NCBI GenBank assembly: GCA_963575745.1
Contig: CAUYUJ010015703.1
Span: 253,269 to 317,268 of the forward strand
DNA: 64,000 nucleotides
Direction of reading: 5' to 3'
From: Prorocentrum cordatum
Lineage: Eukaryota > Sar > Dinophyceae > Prorocentrales > Prorocentraceae
The position numbers and the translations under genes are program-made. This document shows positions 32,916 through 43,175 of this stretch, piece by piece. Position 1 is the first letter of the stretch; the number at the start of each line of letters is the position of its first letter. The notes under the pieces were generated by a model, which had not been told where the DNA came from, ran no database searches, and saw nothing but the letters and a program-made list of their open reading frames with translations.

Positions 32916-33591
32916 CATCAACATCATCACGGCTCTCCCAAGCCTGGGGACCTGAAGGTTACACGTGACGGCCTCCCGTGCCCTTCGAACGATTGCCACC
33001 CAGAATGCTGGACTGGCACGGTGGCTGGACTTGCCGCAGGCAGCTGGATTACTTCACAAGCAAAATGCGCACGTGTGCCCCTCAAAGCATTTCCTGATGG
33101 GGCAAATGGCTTGTGCCAGATCGGGCCGGGTAGGGCGCAGTCTGGTTTGAGGTCAAAGAGCGAAGAGGGTGGAGTGGACTAGATAGGCTGGAATAGAGTA
33201 GCGTAGAATACAGATGGAAGGATGGTTAAGGTAGGCACTGTCGAGCAGAATATGAAATATCACTGAGTCTGCATCAGATAATCGAAGGTATAAGATTAAG
33301 CGAAGACGCGCGCAGGCTGAGTACATCGTCCGACCATCTGCTATCATCACTCAGACTTTTATTTCTGTGAACTCAAATGTGGGGCCAGCCCCAATATAGA
33401 CTCATTTAGAATTCGGGGTGGGCACGATCGACTCGAGCGGTTCCGACTCGAGGCAACTGCTCGCCCATGTATGCTTTCATCGATCGAATCATGAACAACC
33501 TTGCGTGCCAAAATCTTCCATCCATCCAGACGGCTGGGGCGCCGCGCGAAGCGTCTGGACGCCAAGAGACTCTTCATTCCCCATCATCATC

Positions 33592-33630
33592 CTCCGCTGC
33601 TGCTGCTGCTGTTGCTGCTGCTGCTCCCCG
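33592..33630. repeat. (CTG)n microsatellite
   Basis: About 11 CTG/TTG units. The surrounding 32916-33910 interval shows no supported gene. Confidence 0.8.
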
Positions 33631-33916
33631 TGATGCCTGCCACTCCGCATGTCTTCGCTTTTTTCCTGCGCTGCATGAGATATTCTATATTCTCCCACTG
33701 TGCCTGTGTCTATCTCGGGCAAACGTGATCTGGCTTCGTTTCGTGCGCTAGAGCAGAATACTGTGTGAAAGCGCTCAAGCGCACCCACAAAACTGCGCCA
33801 TCCCTGTCAGGACCCGCCATGATCCAAGCGGCGTCGCGGAACAATGTGACGATGACACCCGCTCACCACGAAAAATATTGCGTCGTGATGCCACAATTGA
33901 CACGACTGGCAACAAC

Positions 33917-35794
33917 CTATGACAACAACGGCTGGGACACGGCCGTGCGGTGCCAGGCCCTGCGCGCCGCTACGAAGGAGACGGCGGCGGAAACAGCAGC
34001 GAGAGCGCAGGTCAAAGCGACGCCCACGGCTACCACAAGTCTTTTGCCATCGCCATCGACCTGCTCGACCTCATCGGCCGACATGCTTTCCCAGGAGTCC
34101 GGCAAAAAAGACACGTTCAACGGCACATTTGACGCCAGGCAATCGCCCGCTTCGTTCTTACAGAAACCATTCTTGCAGCGACACACGCCGTACAGTCTGC
34201 CCGTGCACTCCTCCGCCTCCCTGCACTCTTGAAATTCCACCGCCCCCTGCTTGCCCGGGGTCAAATAGCTTGTTGCATAAACATGCCCGAATAGGCTTGC
34301 CTGTATGAGCTCGTACTCCTCATCATGAAATGACCCAGCATGCCGGCCAATCATATTGCATTCGCGCGATCTGGGTGGTTCTATATATGTTGTAAAAATC
34401 CAAGCTCATCCCAACTGTTGGGGAACCTGTTGGAATCCAACGGGTGCCATGATGAAGTACTAAAGGTATGCCAATGCTGTCTTCAGGATCTCCCAATTCC
34501 TTCCGATGGCTATTTCAAAGGACTCCGCTCGGATTTCAAATGGGTCGGTGCAGGTCAAATGGATTCCAATGGTATGCGGCATGCGAATCGATTCCAACGT
34601 ACGGGACGTACGGGTATCCAAATTGATGCCAATGCGCAATGCAACTGGCTCCTGGGAGTATTTCAACGCATTCCGACATGTATACCTAGGCGAGGTGAGG
34701 AAGAGGAGAAGAGTAAGACGGAGTCCCACTGTTCGCCCTTCCACACGGAGCGCCTCAAGACACCTCGGCGACTCCCGAGCTTCTGGGGCTGGCGGAACGG
34801 CGTTGGCGTAAGAACGGAAACACTCCCGGTCGCTTTGGTCGATGTCGCACATTCGCGGGAGGCTTGTGTCTCGTGCGCACATCCCATGCTGGTTACAGTA
34901 CCCTGGCCTGCACAGGCACTTGAAGTCCACGGGCCCCCTCGAGCAGTACGTCGCCCCCCGGCTCGCGTCGCACCAGAGTCAGTCAACCCCTGCCTGCTGG
35001 GGGTGGCAAGACGTGTGAGATGCTCTTGCTATCTTTGCCATGCTCGCTCGGTGCTGCACGCTCGCACCCACAACCCCTCCCGCAGAGCCTGGATGCTCAC
35101 GGCGGTAGGGATAGCCGGGACAAGCAACGACGAACATCACCTCCAATACTCCTCCGTGCACCTGCTTGCACCTCCCACAGGCCTCCGCCACCTTCAACGG
35201 CAACCGAGACCGTGAGGTCATCGGCTGCTCCTGGACCCTTTCTTGGCAGCGAGCGAGGGGGGGGAACTGAGAAGGAGAAGGCCTTCTCAGAAGGCCTGGA
35301 AGTCCCCCGGCCTTCTGAGAAGTTTTCTGAGCCTTCCCAGAAGACACAAAAAACTTCTGAGAAGGCGCGAGGGCTTCTGAGAAGTCCCACCGCCTTCTGA
35401 GAAGGCCTTCTTCTCATTCCCCCCTCGCTCGCCGCCGAGCTATCGCCGGGAGCCCAAATCTAAGCAACCCTGTGGACGTGGGTGGCTCGCAATGCCAGGC
35501 TCCATCCTTCCACTTCGGGGAGGGGTTCGCTAACCAACCCCTCTTCCCCCCCCTCTCCCGAGGTCTGAATCCCCTGGCCGCGATGAGGTGGAGCATCCAG
35601 GACAGCTCCCAAGATGGCCCCAGACGGCCCAATGGTGCCTCCAGGCTGTCGGGCGGGTGGCACTGGGGGGTGACCTAAACGGGGGGTGACGAAGAGCGCC
35701 CTCAAGGGGCCCTTCGGGGCCTCTTTTTAGAACCAGTAGGGGTCTAAAAGAGGCCTCAAGGGCCCCTTTAGGGCCCTTCTCTTCACCCTCCGTC

Positions 35795-35826
<32 letters not shown>

Positions 35827-37117
35827 TACAAATAGATATACGTATATAAACCTCGCATTGCCACCCGCCCGAGGTTGGCACGAGATGGCCCACGAGGGCT
35901 CCGGCGTGCACGCAGGATGTCTCACCCCCTGGCGGCGGGCACACTGGCGCAGAGCAGGGGAGGCATCCTTCCAGGAAGGAGCCACGCCTCCTGGGAGGTG
36001 TGGGTGCGAGGGCGCCGGACACACCTGCACCGATCGTGGCAAGCGCCCACCCTTTGAGCAGGGACCGACCGTCCCGGCATTCCCATAGGCCTACCACGAC
36101 ATGTTAGACATGTTCTCAGAACCTGAAGATTTTATGTGATATGAGGCACAGAGCCGGGGTGCTCAAACAAGACAGCCCCAGCCAGAGATGTTCTGAGAAC
36201 ATGTCGTGCAAGCCACAAACAGTTCTTAGGTTGTTTGGTGGGCCTATAGCCTATAGGCAAGCCAGGACGCCTCGCCACTACTCGAATACAGTGCCCAGGG
36301 TTGGCGTCGGTGTGTGTTGGTCGGCGTCCCCCCGAGTGGGGTGGCGTGGCTTCGTGGAGTGGCGCGGCTTCCTACAAGGGGGCCCACTCTCTCCGCCGAG
36401 GCCACCCCGCCCTTCTCGGAGGGCTGCCATGGCCCCCCCTCGGCTCGCCGCCAAAGCTCTGGGGCACACAGGGATACCGCTACCGCTACCCCCTGGAGCT
36501 CTCAAGGGGCCTGCTCTGACTAGGATTTCGAGGCGAATCCAGCAGCGGCAACGAGACGGGGATAGAAGAATCATAACACCATGAGCATAAAAGGCTCGGA
36601 GTGCGCCAGCGGGGAGGTGCCGGAGGGCGCCGCCAGGGGAGGCCGGCACCGGCTCGGAGAGATCGGGGCGGGCCTCCGCACGTCCGTGCTGATGCTGCTC
36701 TCTCTCTCTCTCTCTTCTTCGAGGGTGGCGTTACCTCTTCTTCCTCCTCCTCCTCCTCCTCCTCCTCCTCCTCCTCCTCCTCCTCCTCCTCCTCCTCCTG
36801 CTTGGGATGTGGGTCGGGGTCACGCGCCATCTCCCACGCAGCGAGAGGACCGCGCGAGGGCCCCCAAGGAGTCCAACGAGCGAGGGCCCGAGGGAACGAC
36901 GCCACGGCGGAGGGCCCAGCGACCGAGCGAGGAGCCGCGGCCCGAAGCCCGCAGGGGCTCTCTGCCTCGACTCGGAGGCCTGCGGCGGGAGGAGGGGCGC
37001 AGGCCTGGAGACTACGTTGCAGGTGCCCCCCGTGTCCACCTCGCAGCCGCTGCTCGCCCAGGCGGCTCCCGGCTGGGCGGCCCCAGCGAGGCCCAGCGCG
37101 ACCGCGAGTACGAGCAT
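33917..37117 (-). CDS. Cysteine-rich secreted or membrane-anchored protein gene, at least three exons
   Basis: Exon 1 is 37117-37016 (34 codons): signal peptide MLVLAVALGLAGAAQPGAAW then SSGCEVDTGGTCN, ending at a GT donor. Exon 2 lies within 34978 to about 34790: WCDASRGATYCSRGPVDFKC, LCRPGYCNQHGMCARDTSLP. Exon 3 is about 34246-33917: ECREAEECTGRLYGVCRCKN, GFCKNEAGDC, then one membrane helix (LVVAVGVALTCALAAVSAAV) and a short tail ending QPLLS. The order signal peptide, DTGGTC, C-x2-SRG-x-T-x-C, CxCxxGYC is, from memory, typical of a cysteine-rich secretory family in dinoflagellates, and this linked order argues that the exons belong together across a 2-kb intron. Splice sites for exon 2 are unresolved: a TGA lies in its frame at 34979-34981, so either the true acceptor is further inside or this gene is damaged. 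Function unknown; likely extracellular. Confidence 0.55.
35248..35440. mobile_element. Family F element, best copy
   Basis: Inverted ends GCAGCGAGCGAGGGGG and CCCCCCTCGCTCGCCGCCGA, inside which GAAGGCCTTCTCAGAAGG blocks occur in both orientations. Lies in the long intron of the cysteine-rich gene. Confidence 0.65.
35680..35791. mobile_element. Foldback element, 112 bp
   Basis: Arms of about 50 bp: GGGTGACGAAGAGCGCCCTC..GGCCTCTTTTTAGA against TCTAAAAGAGGCCTC..CTTCTCTTCACCCTCC, with a loop of about 12 bases. A TA/GA microsatellite follows at 35798-35827. Confidence 0.7.
36052..36260 (+). mobile_element. Family H element, copy 1
   Basis: Begins GAGCAGGGACCGACCGTCCC, then CATAGGCCTACCACGACATG, TTCTCAGAAC; centre AAACAAGACAGCCCCAGCCA; right part TTCTGAGAACATGTCGTG and GGGCCTATAG, partly inverse of the left. 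Copy 2 is at 61184-61385 in the same orientation. Confidence 0.65.
36460..36565 (+). mobile_element. Family A element, right-truncated copy
   Basis: Left end GGGATACCGCTACCGCTACC, then GATTTCGAGGCGAATCCAGC and AGCGGCAACGAGA as in the intron at 4139-4297. The right inverted end is missing or reduced to GGGGATAG. Confidence 0.6.
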
Positions 37118-37215
37118 CGCACCCCCGAGGCTGCGGGGGAAGAAACACCTCCTCCTCGTCCTCCTCCTCCTCCTCCTCCTCCTCCTCCTCCTCCTCCTCC
37201 TCCTCCTCCCCCTCC
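36700..37215. repeat. CTC microsatellites flanking exon 1 of the cysteine-rich gene
   Basis: 36735-36800 and 37143-37212 are CTC repeats on the plus strand, i.e. GAG repeats in gene sense, lying about 215 bp inside the first intron and about 25 bp upstream of the ATG. On the minus strand TTTCTTCCCCCGCAG, ending 15 nt before the ATG, is a good trans-splice acceptor. Confidence 0.7.
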
Positions 37216-37611
37216 TCCTTGCTCGGACGCCCGGCACGGAGACGGAAGGAATGGCTTCGGTGTCCAACAACAGCCGTGGTCCAGAACAGACAGCGGCCGC
37301 TGTTGGGCAGGCGGCCTTCTGTCTCAAATGGACACGGCCCGCGGCGGCACTCCAAAATGGACAGGGGCTGCTGTCGGTCTTCGTCTCCATGGTCCGGGCC
37401 CCCCCGACGACGGTGACGCTCCGGGAGGGCCATCCGGGCACAGCAGAGAACCAAAGCCACCACTGAGTGGATTGCCCAGGAGGGCCCTCTCGGGGCAGAA
37501 TCCATGAGCACCTTGGCTGTGGTTGTGGTCGGTTTGGCCGTCCTGGGGCGCTTCGTCGACCCGGGCATCAGCACAAACTCTCAACGGTCCGCGCGGACCT
37601 CCGACAGTTTG

Positions 37612-37785
37612 TGAAGGGGCCCCAGGACACACAAATAAATACACACAAATAAAACAAATCCCCCATATTTTCCCATATTTTCTGGGTTTTTGTCTTCCCC
37701 CCCACTTCCCATATTTTCCCATATTTTCTGCGGAATCGAGGATTAATTGTGTCTGTGTGTTTTTTCCCTTCTGAAGTTTGTGCTG
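37612..37785 (+). mobile_element. Family C element, intact copy
   Basis: GAAGGGGCCCCAGGACACAC, AATACACACAAATAAAAC, TTCTGGGTTTTTGTCTTCCC, CCCATATTTTCCCATATTTT, GATTAATTGTGTCTGTGTGT and TTCTGA in the canonical order. A GGTCCGCGCGGACC palindrome of family E type stands just upstream (37590-37603). Confidence 0.7.
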
Positions 37786-37919
37786 ACGGCGTTGTTTCTT
37801 CTTCGGCTGAGGCGGGAGCTGCCGCGGCCGCTCGGCGGAAGGCAACACACAGAGTGCGATCCTCGAGCCCGGATGGCTGCAGAGGGTGAAGGAGAGGGGG
37901 GGAGGAGGAAAGACCGACG

Positions 37920-38085
37920 CCGCTGGCTCCTCCTCCTCCTCCTCCTCCTCCTCCTCCTCGTCCTCCTCCTCCTCCTCCTCCTCCTCCTCCTCCTCCTCCT
38001 CCTCCTCCTCCTCCCCCTCCCCCTCTTCTCCTCCTCTTCTCCTCCTCTTCTCCTCCTCTTCTCCTCCTCCTCCGCCCCGCGGCTC
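37920..38085. repeat. CTC microsatellite
   Basis: Nearly pure CTC repeat on the plus strand grading into CTCCTCTTCT. No gene in 37220-38530. Confidence 0.85.
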
Positions 38086-38539
38086 GCTGAAGAGACAAAC
38101 GAAACAGGGGGGAGGCGCAGGATGGACCTGCCAGAGCTCTCGGAGCCCTCTTGAGCTGTCTTGTGGCGCTCGTGGGCCATCAGGCCAGGTAATTATGGGG
38201 TTGTGTTAACTGTCGGTTCCCGACCCGTCGTTATTCCAATGGCCGCACGCTGCTGCCCAGACCAAGAATTGCACGACCTCGCCCTCGCACGCGACACGCA
38301 CCCCACCCGACCAGTCCACTGCGTCCGAAACAGAACCCGACAATCTCTGATCTGATTCTTCCAATCCACGGCCCCAGAGTTCCCAACCCCTTCCTCGGGG
38401 ATGATTTCTCATGATTGCCCCAGGGCCTGAACGGCGGCCCCCGAAGGCCTAAACCGAGGAACAACACCTGGACTGACAACAAAAGCATATCCGCCACCCC
38501 CACCCGCGCACTCCCGAGCCCAGGGGGCGAGAGGATCAG

Positions 38540-38700
38540 GAAGGGATAATGGCCCCCAGGTGTAGAAAAAGACGAAAACCCTCCTCCTCGAACCCAGAGC
38601 CTCCAAGCTCTTCCCCCCCTTCCTGCTCGCCAGAACCAGCGCTGGGCCACCTCAGGCCCCCAGCCAGCTCCAAGCCGAAAGTTTGCCCCATGACGTGCGG
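38540..38700. repeat. Dispersed repeat, copy 2 of the 470-660 pair
   Basis: GTAGAAAAAGACGAAAACC followed by TCCTGCTCGCCAGAACCAGC, GCTGGGCCACCTCAGGCCCC and CAGCCAGCTCC parallels 520-640. Confidence 0.5.
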
Positions 38701-38784
38701 CATACTTCGAAGCGAGCAAGCCGCAGCAGCAGCAGCAGCAGCAGCAGCAGCACGGCGGGACCTCCCCGCAGAGCGCCGGGGGGG

Positions 38785-39305
38785 AAGCCAAAAAAGGCAC
38801 CGCTACTCCCCAGACCTCTCCCGGGGTGGGTTCCGACCAGAATTTCGAGGCGAAATTTCGAGGCGAATCCAGTGGTGGCGACGAGGAACTCCCAACTCCC
38901 CCTCCTCCTCCTCCTCCTCCTCCTCCTCCTCCTCTCCTCTCCTCCTCCTCCTCCTCCCCTCCGCCTCGCTCCTCTCCTCCTTCTCCTTCCTCCTCCCTCT
39001 CTCTCTCTCTCCCTCCTCTCCTCTTCCTCTCCTCTCTCTCTCTCTCTCTCCTCCTCTCTCCTTCTCATCCTCTCCTCTCATCCCTCCTCCTCTCCGCTCC
39101 TCTCCTCTCCTCTCCTCTCTCTCCTTCTCTTCTCTCCTATCCTCTCCTCTTCTCTCCTCTCCTCTCTCTCCTCTCCTCTCTCTCTCCTCTCCTCTCTCCC
39201 CTCCATCCTCATCACCTTTACCATCCTCCTCTCCTCTCCTCTCCTCTCCTCTCCTCAGGAGGCTCGAAAGGTCGAAAACGAGGGTAGCGGTATGGGTACC
39301 GTTTC
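38785..39305 (+). mobile_element. Family A element expanded by an internal CTC tract
   Basis: Left end GGCACCGCTACTCCCCAGAC, core GACCAGAATTTCGAGGCGAA with a 16-bp local duplication of AAATTTCGAGGCGA, and right end GGTAGCGGTATGGGTACCG. Between core and right end about 370 bp of CTC/CTCTC microsatellite (38895-39258) have grown. If spliced like the copy at 4139-4297, the intron has tripled in length. Confidence 0.7.
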
Positions 39306-39461
39306 CTCCTCTGAGCTGGGCGGCGGCCTCCAGCTCCGCCGCGGCCGCCACCAGGGCCCCCGCGGGGTCCTCCGCCGCGGCGCCCTGACGGGCGCGGGCG
39401 CGCGCCAGCAAGTGGGGGGGTTTAGACGAAGCCAGGACTAGAAGAAGAAACAACGCGATAT

Positions 39462-39532
39462 GAATAAACTGCTCGCGCTCCGCGCGGATCCAAGAAATCC
39501 GCGCGGAGCGCGAAAAGTTTATGTTTATGGCG
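39462..39532. mobile_element. Family E element, minimal palindromic copy
   Basis: ATAAACTGCTCGCGCTCCGC, then CGGATCCAAGAAATCCGCG, then GCGGAGCGCGAAAAGTTTAT. The arms pair almost perfectly with nearly no loop; GTTTATGTTTATGGCG follows. Confidence 0.7.
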
Positions 39533-39562
39533 TCTGGTCTTCTTCGAAGGACGAGGGCCACA

Positions 39563-39900
39563 TCAGACGGGGATACATCGGGAATCTCTGAGATGCGGCA
39601 GCTCTGGGGGTGCCGCGGCCTGCTCAGAGCGTTCCGGGACGCTCTGGAACAGATCTAGCCTTGTCCCATAGCCCCGCCCGACGTCGGCTAGAAGGGGGCC
39701 CAGATCATCCGCGACCGGACAGTTTCGGTAACGGGTGTCGGTCGTGTCAAATTTCAGCCGCGACTGCAGGGCCTGGAATTTCGGTGACGGCGAGACGGCG
39801 CGTCGGGGTCCCAGCGAGGGCTTCGAAGACGCCGACGGCTCGTTCGTAACTGGCTCGTCCAGAGCGAAAATCACCCAGACCCCCGACGTGATAATTTTTC
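39563..39900 (-). CDS. Possible exon between two introner-like elements
   Basis: The minus strand is open from the edge of the family C half-element at 39901 down to a stop at 39563, and reads VIFALDEPVTNEPSASSKPS, PKFQALQSRLKFDTTDTRYR, NCPVADDLGPLLADVGRGYG, TRLDLFQSVPERSEQ. Family E copy 2 lies just beyond the stop. The composition is protein-like and the flanking elements are of the kind that form introns, but no domain is recognised and no splice partner is identified. Treat as a hypothesis. Confidence 0.25.
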
Positions 39901-40650
39901 ATAACTTAAGGGGCCCAGGGACACACAGATAAATACACACAAATCCCAGGATTCCCCATATCTTCCTATATTTCCCAACCATCCTGTGGTGTTGGGGCCT
40001 CGTTTTGAAGGGACAGCGCCCCGCGTTCCTCTCCTCCTCTCCTCCACCCCCTCCTCCCTCATCCCATCCCTTGCCTCTGCCCTCGGCATGCCCCCGCCCA
40101 TTTCGGCACACCCGTCACGAGGATCGTGGCCCCATGGGGAGCTCCACCGAAGGCCCCACCTGCAGGGTCCGCATGCGCCCCCCCGCCCATTTCGGCACAC
40201 CCCTCACGAGGATCGTGGCACCTTAGGGAGCTCCACCGAAGGCCCCAGCGGCAGGGTCCGCATACCCCTCACAAGGATCGTGGCCCTATAGGGAGCTCCA
40301 TCGAAGGCCCCAGCGGCAGGGTCCGCATGGCGGCCCCCCGCCCATTTCGGCACACCCCTCACGAGGATCGTGGCACCTTAGGGAGCTCCACCGAAGGCCC
40401 CAGCGGCAGGGTCCGCATGCGTCCCCCCGCCCATTTCGATACACCCCTCACGAGGGTCGTGGCCCCATAGGTGAGCTCCACCGAGAGCGGTGCCCGCAAC
40501 GCGGCACTCAGGGGTGCATGTGGTTGGGTTCTTCGCCAAGATAATGTCTGGGTTTTCGTTTTCCCCCCCCCCAACTCCTGTACTTTCGCATACTCACCTT
40601 GGAATCGACGATGGATCGTGTCTGTGTTCTGTCCCTCCCGAATAACGTCG
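39901..40650 (+). mobile_element. Family C element split by a satellite array
   Basis: Left half 39901-39985 (TTAAGGGGCCCAGGGACACA, AATACACACAAATCCCAGG, CCATATCTTCC) and right half 40535-40650 (AATGTCTGGGTTTTCGTTTT, a C run, TTGGAATCGACGATGGATCG, TGTCTGTGTTCTGTCCCTCC) match a single family C copy. About 550 bp containing the 88-bp satellite separate them. Confidence 0.6.
40085..40500 (-). repeat. 88-bp satellite, inverted locus, about 4.5 units
   Basis: Unit landmarks CCCATTTCGGCACACCCCTC, ACGAGGATCGTGGC, GGGAGCTCCACCGAAGGCCC and AGCGGCAGGGTCCGCATG. The complement of this unit is the unit of the arrays at 45371-45668 and 46545-47600, which lie in the opposite orientation. Confidence 0.8.
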
Positions 40651-40742
40651 ACCCCAAGAGGTCTCGACGCCTTCCGAGTCGTTCTCTGACGGCCCCGACG
40701 CCCGTCAAGGGCCCCCCCGAGGCCGGAGGTTACGAAGAAACG

Positions 40743-40975
40743 ATGTGTCACGACTCAGGGAGGCCCGGGTTCCGAAAGTCCAGGGTTCGCCAGGGAATGG
40801 TTTCTCTCCACCCCGGCCCGAACCTCTCCCGAAACCCTCCGAAAACCGCCCTGGAAGGGTTTCTGGAGGGTTTGGGAGGGTTTTGGAAAGGTTTTCGCCG
40901 TTTTGGGGGGAAACCAATCCCTAGCGAACCCTGGGCTTTGTAAGCCTGGGTACCAGAGTGTCCAGTGTGACACGT
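40743..40975. mobile_element. Foldback element, about 230 bp
   Basis: Arms of about 100 bp: GTGTCACGACTCAGG..CCAGGGTTCGCCAGGGAATG..CGAAACCCTCCGAAAACC against the inverse GGAGGGTTTGGGAGGGTTTT..CCAATCCCTAGCGAACCCTG..CCAGTGTGACAC. Arms are about 80 percent complementary by eye. Confidence 0.65.
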
Positions 40976-41195
40976 CATCTGGGCTGTGCTCGCCCCCCCC
41001 CCCCCCGGACCTCCGACGAGGATCGGGTCGCACGGCAGAGGGGGACGGCAACTGAGGGGGCAGGACACGCACAGCGGCCCGTATATGCAGGAGGAGCGCG
41101 CCCCCGAAGGGCGCAGGGCCGGACAATGGAGCGGCGCTACAGCGTGGCGTCGGCCGTCCCCTCCCCCCTCGCCTTCGGGAAACGAAAAAGGACGT

Positions 41196-41345
41196 AAGCA
41201 CAAAAGCTCTGAGGCCCGCGCGGCCTCGGGGTCCGCGCTGGACCCCCCCTGGCGGCGCGTCGGGCGCCGAGCGCCAGGGGGGGGGGTCCAGCGCGGATCC
41301 GAAGTCCGCGCCGACCTCCGAGTTGTTATGTTTACGTCATTCTTC
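41196..41345. mobile_element. Family E element, copy 3
   Basis: GACGTAAGCACAAAAGCTCT on the left and GAGTTGTTATGTTTACGTC on the right, enclosing GGTCCGCGCTGGACCCCCCC and its inverse GGGTCCAGCGCGGATCC around a GGCGCC-type centre. A CTC microsatellite follows at 41363-41397. Confidence 0.65.
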
Positions 41346-41579
41346 GCTCCCCTGCGCCTGCCTCCTCCTCCTCCTCCTCCTCCTCCTCCTCCTCCTTGCC
41401 GGACCGCTCCGCCGAGGCAAAGAGCACAAGCGGAGAAGGGGGGGGGGCGGCGGCGGCTTGCACGCACGCGCGTCTCTCGCGGACTGCCTCCGCCAAGACG
41501 GGGCGGTGCAGCACGCGAGCGGGAGCTGGCTGTCAGAAGCTGGCGAGGCTGCGACAGGCATTCGACCCACTCGGGGGCT

Positions 41580-41697
41580 CAAAAAACGGGGTCCTGAGGG
41601 ATGGGGTTCTAAGGACGAGGTGCCTCAGACAACTTGAAACCACCCTCGGATCCCTCCTCAAATCTTTAGGACCCCATCCCTCAGGACCCCATTCTTG
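41580..41697. mobile_element. Foldback element, 118 bp
   Basis: Arms CAAAAAACGGGGTCCTGAGG..GATGGGGTTCTAAGGA and CTTTAGGACCCCATCCCTCA..GGACCCCATTCTTG, about 35 bp each, with about 45 bp between. Confidence 0.65.
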
Positions 41698-41944
41698 AAC
41701 CACCGATCCACGTTAGGTGTGCTCACGCACCGTCTGCTGCGAGGCTCGGCCTGACCTGACCTGACCCCGCGGGGCGGGCTTTCACAGCGCCTCCCGGCGC
41801 CGGAGGTGTCCACGGTTACTACAGATCTGCCCCCATGCGCACCTCACTATCCTCCGATCCCATCCCCTCCGCGCGCCTCCAGGTCCCTCCTCCCAGGACC
41901 TCCGACGCCAAACTGCCCGAAATCTTTCTCTCAGCCCCACCGTC

Positions 41945-42050
41945 CGGGGCGTCCAAGAGAGGGGGTCGCAAATCATGGCCCGAAGCACGTGCGCGGCCCG
42001 AGGGGGGGGTCAAGAAACGCATTGAAACAAGAAGGGGCGCCTTGCGATGC
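41945..42050. repeat. Dispersed repeat, copy 2 of the 860-975 pair
   Basis: GTCCAAGAGAGGGGGTCGCA, AATCATGGCC, CACGTGCGCGGCC, GAAACAAGAAGGGGCGCC correspond block by block to 860-955. Confidence 0.55.
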
Positions 42051-42179
42051 GATGCGATGTGACAAAGGTTGCGGACGGTGTCCAGGCCTAATTCGGACCA
42101 GGTGGGTGAAGCCGTGGCCTCGAGAACTTGGCCTGTCTGGATACATGCAATGCGAAACACATACAACGAACAGCTTGGC

Positions 42180-43170
42180 GGAGAGGAGGAGAAGAAGAGG
42201 AGAAGGCGGAGGCGGAGGACGAGGACGAGGAGGAGGAGGAGGAGGAGGAGGAGGAGGGATGGATGGGACGTCATCAAAAAGGCCCTGGCGACCGTCAGCA
42301 CGCTGACGACCGCCAGGGCCCCAAATGTCTCTCAGTCCACTACTCGGCCGCGCTCCCCGCGCGCGGCCGTGGCGCTCTCGACGGCGGCGCCCGAAGCGCG
42401 CCCGCTCGGCCCGGGAGGGGCTGCAAGGCCCCCCAGGCGCGGCGGTGGCCCCGCGGGGCGCCGCACTGGCGGCACTTCCCCGCCCTCCGTCAGCTGACGC
42501 GGCGGGGGGGGGCTGCAGGCGCGGCAGGGGCCCCGCGGGGCGCCGCACTGACGGCCCTTCCCCGTACGGCAGGCGGGCCACACCACACCTGCTGCAGCGC
42601 GCCACTCCTCCACCGCACGCAGCTTGGGGCGGGCCCCGCCAGCGGGCGCCGCACCGCACAGCAGCGGGCGCCGCGCTGGCGGCACTTCCGCGCCCCCCGC
42701 CAGCCGCCGCTGCGGCCAGCCGCTCCTCGCCCCTGCACACGACCTGGGGGGGCTGCAGGGTCCCCCAGGCGCGGCAGGGGCCCCGCGGGGCGCCGCACTG
42801 GCGGCCCTTCCCCGCTCGGTGGGCGGGCCACTCCCCGCCTGCCGCCGCGCGCCTCTCCTCCTCGTGGGGCGGCCGCGAGGCTGCCCCTGGCTCGGGGGAG
42901 GGGCCTCAGGGTGCTCAGCGAGCTGCTCCCCGCCCCGCCCTGGCCTACGCGCCGCCTCTCCTGTCTGCTGGGGTCCCGCCCACGGCGCCCCCCCCACCAG
43001 CGGCGGCCCGCTCTCCCAGCCTCACGCCAACGGCGGCCCACGGGCAGGGCCGCAGGCCCGTGGCGCTCGGAGGGCCCACGGGCGCCCCGGCGGCCTGATC
43101 CACACGCAGCAGGTGGGGAGGCCATCCAGCAGACGGGGCAGCCGCCGCAGCTGCCGTCTTGCCGCGCATG
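42180..43170. repeat. GGA tract then GC-rich region with internal repeats
   Basis: 42185-42258 is GGA/GAG repeat. 42400-42880 contains three imperfect units with GGCGCGGCAGGGGCCCCGCG, GGGCGCCGCACTGGCGGC and CCTTCCCCG-type landmarks. All six frames stay open over long distances because stops are scarce at this GC content; the 350-codon frames on both strands are therefore not called. Confidence 0.6.
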
Positions 43171-43175
43171 GTGAG

